Source of the DNA: Heliocidaris tuberculata
Lineage: Eukaryota > Echinodermata > Echinoidea > Camarodonta > Echinometridae
Direction of reading: 5' to 3'
DNA length: 64,000 nt
Assembly (NCBI GenBank): GCA_025618425.1
Contig: CM046847.1
Coordinates: 7,367,033 to 7,431,032 of the forward strand
The notes below the pieces were generated by a model that had not been told where the DNA came from, ran no database searches, and saw only the letters and a program-made list of their open reading frames with translations. Below are positions 44,708 through 54,600 of the stretch, in pieces. Within the stretch, counting starts at the first letter, position 1, and every line of letters starts with the position of its first letter. Both the position numbers and the translations under genes were made by a program.

Positions 44708-45654
44708 TGCAAACCGGACCCGATCTGATCTGGAGCAAAAATAACGTAGCTAGCCTAGCGCCATAGATACGCGCTAGAAATTTGAAGAAAGCGACGCCGC
44801 GCACTCTGCGCGTCTGCTCAATGGCGGGAAAATTATACCCATTCAAACACCGCGCTCGAGCGCATGTCACCATAGTGCGCGCATATATGCAAATGAATCC
44901 AACTCGAATGACCAAACCCAACATACACGACGTACGTTACAGGGGGGGGGGGGGGGCGACCGGGGGCAACAATGAAAACATACAAGTAGGGCTGTTTGAC
45001 ATAACATAACATTGAATGATGAGTAATTGAGAGTTCTGTTATGGATCAACTTTTCAAATTTCAAAATTCAATTAACAGACGGTAAAAAACTTTCCACCTA
45101 AACAGCCCCCCCCCCCCCCGGCCCCTCCCTGCCCCCGTCCAAATGCACTTGAACCCTATTAGCCGATTAATACCAACTGTGTTAACTGATCTATTTCCCA
45201 ATGTGATTTGTATTGTTTAACCAGCAAATTAATATCATAGGGGCCTGATGGGGCCGATGGGGGGGGGGGGGGCATGTAGGGCTATGCTAAAATATTTGAA
45301 GCAAACAAGAAAGAGAAGGAAAGAATGGATGAGTACCGTTGAGGGGTGCAAGGTACATGTATACTAAACTCGTGTAACTTAAGAGCCGGAACTTGAATTA
45401 AGTCAGCGCTTCTATAGGACCTACTGGCTGTCAAAACAGATTATTTTTTTGTTTCTAGTTAGTGACACAAATCAAAACAAAATCATTACCATCGGAAAAC
45501 AAAATTGTAAAAAATAGATATAGGTCTACGATGGTTCCTATCAATACAAAAAAAATGGGACCAAAATGGAACCCCCCCCCCCCCCCACCCCCGACACACA
45601 CACATCCGGTCACGTGACTCTCACTCATGTTGAAAGCTCTCCTATAATTTACCA
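44708..45654. other. SAMD3-like 5' flank and G/C homopolymer-rich DNA
   Basis: 44710-44900 is CpG-containing (GACGCCGCGCACTCTGCGCG), as expected near a promoter. Poly-G or poly-C runs lie at 44942, 45104, 45260 and 45570. No coding segment is supported. Confidence 0.4.
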
Positions 45655-45830
45655 AGTGGTCTGACCAATACATTGGTTGTTAATAACCAATATTTCTTGA
45701 CCATTTCAAATTGTTAATGGTTAACCAATGAAATTGGTACAGTTTGACCAACACATTGGTTGAAAATAACCAATATGGTGTTGACCAACAGGATTGGTCG
45801 TTTTTTTGACCAATCCTTTTTTAGAGTGTA
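45655..45830. mobile_element. TTGGT-family element, right part
   Basis: It ends CAATCCTTTTTTAGAGTGTA, an exact inverted copy of the 43828 left end. The body holds TTGGTTGTTAATAACCAAT and similar. The left end is missing or diverged. Together with 43828 it brackets the first exon and promoter of the SAMD3-like gene. Confidence 0.6.
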
Positions 45831-46869
45831 GTGTTTTGTACGAAGGTTTCTCGTAAACAAGTTTCCTATGCCTCTCGGGTGCAGACAGGGGGCTCCCTTT
45901 GGGATACCTCATTATCTTGAAACTCGAAAGGAAAAGAATAAACAAAATCAAGGAAATCAAAGAAGGTTCTTTTCCGAGGAAATAGGTTTCGCGCAATCTC
46001 GCATTTCTATCAAAAGGAATTTAATAACAAACATTTATAGCAAGTGCACTGATCTTTCCTTTTACATAATTTACTGGGAAAAAAACATAAGCAAACAAAA
46101 TTTGGGCTTTTAATGAACTTGGTGCTGTTAATCTTAATAAGATACTGATAGAAATAAAAACTACTCAACACACCAAAATGTTTTCAAGACAAGCCTGAAA
46201 CATGGAAAAGACTTATTTTCCATAATTATGATATGCCTGTCATAGGTAACAGACTTATAATACACATACCCTGTACGCGTAAAATACTCCTGATCCTTTT
46301 AAAAGAAAAGGGTCTATTAATATATGGAATTCTATAACTGTAATGTCCCCTTCAGTGGGATATTACTGTCAATACTTGAAAAGGAAATCAAGTTAAAAGG
46401 GGTTTGCCATTGTATACTACATTCCTCATAGATGACCGTTTTGGGGTCAAAAGTTTCTTGTGATGAGACAAAACATGAAATACCCTTATCTATAATGTAT
46501 ATATATATATATATTACATACACATATTTGTTTAACCTTTGTGGTTATTCAGTTATTATCAACTGCTAAAAAAAAAAGACAAAACAACAACACTCGGATG
46601 TGTATTCTGCATCTCGTTAAGGATGCTCATTTTTGGTCAAAACGTTTCGTTCTTTGAACGAAACGAACAACTGCATTTTGTATTTTTGAATCTGTTGATT
46701 TTAAAAGTCCTTGAATCTCTTCAGGGTTAATACAATTTGTTTCAGAAAGGAGCATAGCTCTTTCTATTTCTTCAAATTGGCAAGAATAATATTTTTCTTT
46801 TAGTGCTACATGGTTCTAATAAAATGTAATGTCTTTGAAACACGTATGTTTAGAAACTTTGAATCTCTC

Positions 46870-47450
46870 AATGTGTTGCCAATTTTTCCTTATGTTATTC
46901 TTTGTTTTATTCTTTTACCTTTGCCTTCTATCTTTCCTTATGTTATTCTTTTTTTTTAAATTCTTCCATCATTATTTTCCTCTTTCTATCTTCATTATGT
47001 TATTCTTTGTTTTTATTCTATCATTTTCTCTGGCTATGTTCATTACGTTAAAAATAGGAAAGTTAGAGAAAAAAGATTATGGAAGGAAAACAACATAACA
47101 TTGCGAAAGAAATTATTTGGCGGCCGCCAAATACTTATCTAGCGGCCAACAATGTTATGTTGTTTTCCTTCCATCATCTTTTCTCTCTAACTTTCCTCAT
47201 GCTTTTCTTTGTTTTTATCCTTCTATCTTCCTCTCTTTCTATCTATCCTTTTGTCATTTTTTGTTTTTATCCTATTGTTTCCTATTTTTAACACAATGAA
47301 TGTAGATAGAGAAAATAATAGAATAAAAAACAAAGAATAACATAAGGAAAGATAGAAAGAGAAGAAGATACAAGAAACTTAAAGAATAACATAATAAAGA
47401 TAGAAAGAGGAAATGAAAGAAGGATAAAAACATAGAATAACATAAGGCCG
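46870..47450. repeat. pyrimidine-rich tandem array with nested palindrome and GGCGGCCGCC cores
   Basis: The left half repeats TTATGTTATTCTTTGTTTT units. The right half (47310-47440) holds the same units inverted (AAAACAAAGAATAACATAA). Between them an inner palindrome has arms 47058-47104 (GAAAGTTAGAG...ACATAACATTG) and 47149-47195 around TTGGCGGCCGCCAA. A second GGCGGCCGCC lies at 47462-47473. No coding function is supported. Confidence 0.65.
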
Positions 47451-47589
47451 GATAGAACTATCCGGCGGCCGCCAGATAATTCACTGGTTCTTATTCTGCA
47501 ATAGTTTTTTCCTCTTTTATCTTTCTCCCCCTTTTTTACCCTTGATATAGAGGGGGGGGGGGGGGGGGCTGCTCAGTCGTTTTGGTCCC

Positions 47590-47878
47590 CCTCCCTCCTC
47601 TTAGGTACCTTATTTCATTTTCGGAATTATGAACCCCTTTTTCATTTTCGGAATTATGCACCTTCGGAAATATGAACTCTAAATCATTTTTTTTTAAATT
47701 ATGAACCTTCGGATAAACGAACCTTCGGAATAACGAACCTTCGGAATAATGCAACAAATGTTCGGAATAATGAACCCTTTTTCATTTGCAGAATTATGAA
47801 CCCCCAGGCATGGGAAATGTGTGTTTCGGAATTATGAACCTTCAGAAATACGAACCTTCGGAAAACGAGTGCCCCCCG
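47590..47878. repeat. TTCGGAAT-ATGAACC repeat, single arm
   Basis: TTCGGAATTATGAACC and variants recur every 15-30 bp, ending CTTCGGAAAACGAGTGCCCC. This matches the right arm of the foldback at 49905-50330. Confidence 0.75.
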
Positions 47879-47982
47879 ATAAGCTTACCGTTGATTGACA
47901 ATACCCACAGGATCTTTGCTTGAGGAAGTTTGCTATTCTTGAATGCTTCCCTTAGAAGTGACCGGTTTGCATTAGTTAAATA

Positions 47983-48245
47983 AGGGTACCAATCACCCAA
48001 AAATATTTTACTCTGTATGTTAGAGGTTCCATGAATATCACTTCTATAAAGAGATATTACAAGACAGTTTGATTATACTCTCTATAACCATAAAAGCGAC
48101 TCGTGAGTAGTCTACTCAACGCACCCGTACGCGATCGCCAAGAGATAAGAGCTCGCGCGGAACCCAACTCGGAGGTTCGGTTCCGCGCGAGCACCTTCAT
48201 GTTATCCTTTATTTCCTTCATACTCCTAAACTGTTGACCTATAGA
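47983..48245. mobile_element. MITE with GGTACCAATCACC end and CGCGCGGAACC palindrome core
   Basis: The left end is AAGGGTACCAATCACCCAAA. The centre (48150-48192) is GCTCGCGCGGAACC paired with GGTTCGGTTCCGCGCGAGC. The right end is truncated near 48245, where the LINE remnant begins. A fuller copy is at 52455-52795. Confidence 0.6.
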
Positions 48246-48248
48246 ATT

Positions 48249-49200
48249 TTAGATAAAGTTCCTTGAGGTTAATTTTATACTTCCTAGCGGTATAAAAATT
48301 CTTTTTTCAGGTGGTTGGATACACTTTAAGTCTTCAAACTTGTTTTCGTGTTTTTCAAGTTCTTTCGTTTTGTAGCAATCTTTGGCAATGTTGATAGGAA
48401 GTGACATAGACGTATTGGGAAGTGAGTTTGTATTGATGATTATGGCTCTTGGTTTGATTTCTCTCCCTTCTTCAGGTACTGGTTCAACGTGGTGTGGCAC
48501 ACGATGGCTCCTGTCGATGTTCTGCAGTTGAAGGTTGACACCGTGTTGTTTTGTGCTATTTCACACTCTCTCATTTTTGTTTTCATTCTCTTTTTCAGGT
48601 ACTCCAAACAGACGAATACAGTTTCTTCTTGAATATTGTTTCTGAATATTTATTTGCTTCTCTAACAATTTGTTTCTCTCCTCAGACATCTGTTGTTTCT
48701 TGATCTTTTGCAGACTTTGTAGGTCACTTTCAATACTCGTTACCCTGTGATGAAGATCCAGTATTGTTCCATCCAGAGCGCGTTGATAGAGAGAGTTGTG
48801 ACACGCGCATAATAAGCCTACGCGTACGTGGTCTTTGTTTAAAACATGGCGGATCATGGAGCTCCCAATAGTTCCCTTTCACGTACATTCTCTATGAGAG
48901 GGAACTTTTTGAAGCTCCATGAAATGACTGACCAATCAGAAGCGACCTCCAGTGTCAGGACTCTCTGTATGTATAGCTCTGGTTCCATCTAGCTTGTCAA
49001 GCCGTTTAAAGTTGCTGGAATTTGGAATCTAAAGCTTAGCAAATCGTTTATTCGATGGTAGAAAGCATTCTTCATTAAGGTTCTTTTTTTGAGCGTGTTG
49101 CAGTCATTGTGAGGGGATTCATCCAGCAAAATTCCAATGTCATTCAACTGTGCCAGAGAAGAATTATAGTTGGAGTTCAATCACCCTTGCTTCATGCAAG
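48249..49200 (-). pseudogene. non-LTR retrotransposon ORF1 remnant
   Basis: Reading the minus strand, DGTILDLHHRVTSIESDLQ and NKLLEKQINIQKQ form a coiled coil, followed by YSRRNCIRLFGVPE, then, after a disrupted stretch, NIDRSHRVPHHVEPV and KPRAIIINT. Coiled coil, RRNCIRLFGVPE and DRSHRV...KPRAII is the order seen in L1-type LINE ORF1 proteins of invertebrates. Frame changes occur near 48500-48560, and no endonuclease or reverse transcriptase follows. A 208-bp MITE interrupts it at 48774-48981. With that removed, KLDGT is continuous. Confidence 0.7.
48774..48981. mobile_element. hAT-type MITE with perfect 8-bp target duplication
   Basis: GTTCCATC occurs at 48766-48773 and again at 48982-48989. 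The element begins CAGAGC and ends GCTCTG, with subterminal inverted TTGATAGAGAGAG/CTCTCTGTATG-type similarity. An 8-bp duplication and CAG ends are the hAT signature. It contains its own hairpin, ATCATGGAGCTCCC...GAAGCTCCATGA. Confidence 0.85.
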
Positions 49201-49291
49201 AGTTTATCTGAGTTCAAGTAAAAGTAAATTCAAAATCCGGGGTAAATTCATCATCCTCCTCCGAAAGGGGGGTATCATCAGCTAATTGTAT

Positions 49292-49400
49292 GAGACATGC
49301 TCCGGCGAATATTGCTCCGCGGTCCATTTTGTTGGTGAAGTTCATAATAACTCGGCCCATCTCTGTACAATGATCCTAAAACCCTAACTTAACCTAAAAC
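49292..49400. repeat. fragment of the telomere-like MITE family
   Basis: ATTGCTCCGCGG followed by AAAACCCTAACTTAACCTAAA resembles the left part of the family at 19485 and 51960. It is degraded and has no right end. Confidence 0.45.
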
Positions 49401-49470
49401 TTGGGATTGTATGACAATTACGCTATTGACGGATCCTTTATTTTTTTCTATTCATATATTTGTACCCAAG

Positions 49471-49654
49471 AACTCGATGTTACCTCTGGATATAATGGTT
49501 TTACTCATCAGGAAGACTGCAATTAACGGACATGGAACCCACTGTGCAGGAACCGTTGCCAACACGTATTATGGTGTAGCTAATTCGGTCAGCATCAAGG
49601 GAGTCAAGGTTCTGAACTGTTTGGGTAGTGGTACCGACGCTGGAGTTAATGCAG
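49471..49654 (+). pseudogene. proteinase K-like subtilase (S8) exon with frameshift
   Basis: After a pyrimidine-rich acceptor ending at 49470 the frame reads [17 protein letters not shown] and hits TAA. One frame over it continues [20 protein letters not shown], then [20 protein letters not shown], to a GTAATC donor at 49655. GHGTHCAGT holds the catalytic histidine of the S8 family. EDCNGHGTHC is expected as one stretch, so a 4-bp insertion (TTAA at about 49524) breaks it. No other exon of a protease (Asp or Ser motif) is recognisable nearby, so this looks like a solitary dead exon. An alternative acceptor at 49510-49511 would not restore the frame. Confidence 0.8.
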
Positions 49655-49904
49655 GTAATCTTGAAAACCCGTTGCACACGAGGCGCTATTCCAGGGGGGA
49701 TCACTCTCAGATTAATGTGCTACCCAAGCGCGTCCACACACTTCTAAAATGGACCTTAAATGGCGTATTGCACGAAGTCTAATTTGCACCCCTATACGGC
49801 GTCACATCAGAAAAAATACCCTAAATGGCGTCTAAAGGGTCATCACGCCACCCAAAAATACCTTAAAGCATGTTAAGTGGCGTATAAATTATGGTTACAT
49901 GTCG

Positions 49905-50330
49905 TTTTTCCGAAGGTTCATAATTCCGAAGGTTCGTTTTTCCCACGGTTCGTATTTCCGAAGGTTAATTCGTTGCTCCGACGGTTCGTAATTCCGACAA
50001 TGAAATAGGGTTAATAATTCCGAAAATGAAAAAGGGTTCATATTTCCGAAGGTTCGTAATTCCGAAAAGTCATGTAGGGCTCTATTGCAATTTCGGATTT
50101 ACGAACCTTCGGAATTATGAACCCTTTTTCATTTTCGGAATTACGAACCCTATTTCATTTTCGGAATTACGAACCTTCGGAGTAATGCATTTAATGTTCG
50201 GAATTATGAACCCTATTTCATTTTCGGAATCATGAACCCCCTGGTATGTGCAATTTGTGTTTCGGAATTACGAACCTTTGGAAATATGAACCTTCGGAAA
50301 AACGAACCTTCGGGAAAACGAGTACCCCCC
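49905..50330. mobile_element. foldback element built of TTCGGAA/TTCCGAA units
   Basis: The left arm (49905-50080) has AATTCCGAAGGTTCGT-type units and the right arm (50093-50330) has the inverted ACGAACCTTCGGAATTATGA units, around a short spacer (GTCATGTAGGGCTCTATTGC). The right end is CGGGAAAACGAGTACCCCCC. No open frame has a plausible product. Confidence 0.75.
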
Positions 50331-51406
50331 TAAATGGTAATGGACCAAGGTACAATACCCTTAATGGCGTTGAAAATAAATAACCGCTATTTAAGCAGGA
50401 AAACAACAAAATAACGCTTTTCAAATACAAACACATAAACTTTTAGTGATATCATATTTAATTTGTATGCAAACAATCCAAATCACCAATCGGTGTTATT
50501 CATATCAACAAAATACACGTGATAATGAATGTAGAAACAGATGAAAAGCAAAATTTAAGGATTATCATAACATACACTGTATACCCTAAATGTCGAAGAC
50601 CGAATTTGTTATTTAGTACTCTAAATGGTGACTGAAGCTGAAAACACCCCGTTTTAAAGGAAAACGTCAACGACGCCTCAAGGCTGAAAACAGACCATTT
50701 TCGACGATTTTTGTGGACGCGGTTGCGTATAGCACTTAATGTGGTGAATGACCCCCCGGGAAATCGTTACAAAAACTGGTGACCCTTGATTTCTGGATGA
50801 CGTCAGATTCCTGCTTCATCTATCAACTGAGCAATGATAATAATAATAATGATAATTAAAGTAATATTCCCAACTTTGGAAGCACACAGAGACATAATTA
50901 TCATATACTGTGATGGTACGCTACAAAAACGGAAATATTATCATAATTCTGGTATTTGAAATAGAATTTTTAATATCTTGCAAGAGGACTGGTATAAGAC
51001 CAGTGCTACTGCATTGCATTTGCAACGAAGCGGTGTGACTATCATTTCCACAGTGTCATACCCCCCCCCCCCCCCCCCCCATGGCGTAGCCAGACTTGTT
51101 GAACAGTGGGCACAGACGGGGGAGGGTACGTGACACACAAAATCACAGAGTCATACAGCTACACGTATATATGTTTTTCAACAACAACAACAACAACCAA
51201 ACCCAACCCCCCCCCCCCCCCCCTTGTACATCCACCCGAAGTTCGATCAGGGTCAAAACCGAACAAATTCAATGGGGTTATAGTGACAAACAGCTCTGTC
51301 GAGAACAACAATAAGGGTCAATGTTTGAATACGGTCCTTGGCACTGATGCATGAACAAAATACATGTACCGGTACATATAGTTTGCAGGCACAAACTTAT
51401 ATATAA

Positions 51407-51443
<37 letters not shown>

Positions 51444-51683
51444 TGCGCACATATCACTGCTTCGTATAATACGCTCCCACAATGATGCTTATTAATCGTA
51501 TGCTTGTGGATTTATAGTAACAAGTAGACCTATGGCATTAAATCCTATCAGATGGACTGATGGATTGATGGATTGAGGACTAATGGCACTAGTTAGCGCA
51601 TTTACTTTCTTTCGCATCGGGAACCATCCAAATCAAGACCACTGAGCCATCACGTATTCTTTCACGTTGCATTGGTATTCAAA
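50331..51683. other. intergenic and 5' flank of the transporter gene
   Basis: 50760-51240 has two C-runs and (CAA)n. 51410-51440 is (TA)n. 51540-51580 has short GATGGATTGA repeats. No exon is supported before the ATG at 51684. Confidence 0.4.
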
Positions 51684-54600
51684 ATGGAGGTACGATCCAG
51701 CCCGTCTTGTTTCCCGCTGGCCCTGGTCCTGTTCATGGACGGTTGTTTCGTAATTGGAACCGTGAAGGCCATGGGTGTCCTGCTCGATGATATCTCAAGG
51801 TCACTGGACACAAATGCGGCAGACCTTGGTACTGCACTTGGACTCTTCATTGCCTTCTACTTTGTGGCATGTAAGTTGAGTTCTACCACACATGCTCTCC
51901 AGAGACAATATTATTGCTCAGCGGTCAATAAACACCATTACTCGATTTCCTAACTGCACCCCTGGGCCAAACATTATCAAGATTATAATACTTAACCCTG
52001 ACCCTAACCCTGACCCTAACCCTAACCCTAACCCTAGCCCTAAACCTAAACCTCACCTAAGAACCCAATATCAACCTTAACCCTTAACCCTGTATACGAA
52101 ATAAAGCCCATAACCAGATTAATACAAGTTTGCCTAGTAACAAACAATTACATTCGTCTGTAAAAAGCTATTCTTTTTCAATAATCAGAATGTGAATTGC
52201 ATGTATTAGCCGTTGTTAGGTTTGACAAATATTTTGGCTTGTCCGAGATAGTAACACTTAATGTATAATTTTTATGCAATCTTCATTCTGCCTATTGAAA
52301 CGCAATGACTTGTAAAAGGTAGACGCATAATAATGTAGTTCAGAGGTTTGACAAAGAGGTAAGCATTAAATTTGAAGGCCTGTTACGGAGAAAAATTAAG
52401 TCAGGTTACCATTATGTAAGTGGGTCAACCATAAAGTGGGTTGTTTCAAGGGGGTGTAATTAAAGTGTACCAATCACCTGAAAAAATTTTTTTTTGTGTA
52501 GGGCCTACAGTTAAAACTTTACCTCAACTTCTATGGGTTAAAGGTTAAGGAGTATAAAGAAAATAAATGAAAACATAAAACACCCTCGCGCGGAACCAAA
52601 CTCCGAGTTCGGTTCCGCACGGGCCTTATACGGGTCCGACAATATAAGTACGGGCAAGTCGCTGTTATGTTTATAAGGAGTATTTAAACTTATATCTCTC
52701 TTTTAGAGTAAAATTTTAAAGCTCATATTTTGAATATCGTATGGCGACATGGAGCCTTAAAGCAAAATATTTGGTGGCGATTGGTACCCTTTAATTTATT
52801 TTGCCCCCTTATGTGCCCTCAAACTCTTTCATTTAGGAAATTATCAACATCGGATTATGCTTATGAAGTGTGATTTTTATTATCCGTGGTACATGTATTT
52901 CATTATTTCATCATTTCACAAATTAGTGATATAGTCGCAGATTGAACAAAACAGTATTGTATGATCATTCAATAAAAGCATAATAAAGTCGATATTTCTT
53001 TTCTTGAACATAGCTTAAAATCTTAAACTCATACACTCATCATAATTATCTGAGATGAGTTTATAATTTATTGGGACTAAGATGACAAGCTGAATAATCT
53101 TTGTTAAAAAAAATCTTTATCATTGATAGCAACTCCACTGAGATTAACGATAGGGTGGAGCTGGAGATGAAGGAGAAAGAGAGAATAACAAAGAGAGGTG
53201 GAGGATAATCTTACACAATAGGCCTGTAAGCATGTATGCATGCTTTCCCAATAACCTCAGGATAGTTTTGTTCACAATGACAAAAATTAAACTTTATCCA
53301 AATTTCCACATCTTGTCTCACATTTCCCTCGTGTAGACATAATGTAAATGTCATGAAGTTGGAAATGAATATATTTTTACAACTGAAATGAACGTGTAGA
53401 GATATTTTGAATCCTTTCAGCTCCATTTGTCGTTGCCATCTATCGCCGAATGACGCGTCCACGCATCTTTATCCTAGTCGGCGCCATTTTGAGTCCGGTT
53501 GGTCTCATGCTTTCATCATTTGCTACAAGCAACATAATGCTATTTATCTTTCTAGCTATATCAGGTGAGCCGTTTCTAAAAAGAGAGAGAAAGAAAAAAA
53601 AAAGAGATCTGGTAAAGGCGAAAAATAAAGACTGAAAATAACTGCTAGGCAGATGCAGAAATGGGTGGTAGCCGGATGGTAGATGGGTATTAACTAAGCA
53701 AAACGAAAGATGAGAAAAACCAAACCGATCAGGGCATTGAACTCATATGAGGGGAGCTATACGTGCGTCCCTCAAAAAGGTTAACAGTTGAAAAAAATCT
53801 CCCAAAATAAATATTTCAAAATATTTTGAGGAAATGTTCATACCTTTGGATAGCTATAGGGTCTCTCCTATCAAATGACACCAAAAGCTGGCAATATTTT
53901 TAGCTCGACTGAACAAAAGCGACTTTGCGAAAGGGTGCAACATCCAGACTTGACAAGAATTTTGACAGTTGGAAAAAGTCTCCCCAAATGAACGCTTCAT
54001 AATATGTCCATGACATTTTCATACCTATATGGATAGCTTAGGGTCTCTCCTATCAAATGACACCAAAACATCTAACAATATGTTTCGCTTGAGTGAGCAA
54101 AAGCCATTTTTGTGAAATGGTGCAAAATCCATGGTTGACAAAAAATTGTATTGGTTCTGGTTGGTATCAGCAAAGTTGAGAGTCTTGAAAAGGCTTAGAA
54201 ACTTTCATATTCTGATCATTAAAAGGCGATTCATGAAAGAATAGACTTTGTTTTTTGTATGTCCTGACATATCCCATCAAAACATCATGGTTGACTGAGA
54301 AAGCCAGCTGGAATTAAAACCTTGACAAAACTAATATTACAAAACACTCCAAAAATATTGATGAGATGCGTACAGAGAACAGAACCTCTTCTTTCACAAA
54401 TTGTCTATGATCAAAATATGTAAATTTATAAGCATTTTCATGACTCTCAACTTTACTGATGCCAGCCAGAGCAAATACCAATTCTTAAGTCTTAATTTTG
54501 CACCTTTTCACAAAAGTGGCCTTTGCTCACTCGAGTGTAAAATATCTCCAGATCTTTAGGTGCCATGTAATATAAGAGACACTATAAGTTATCCACAGGT

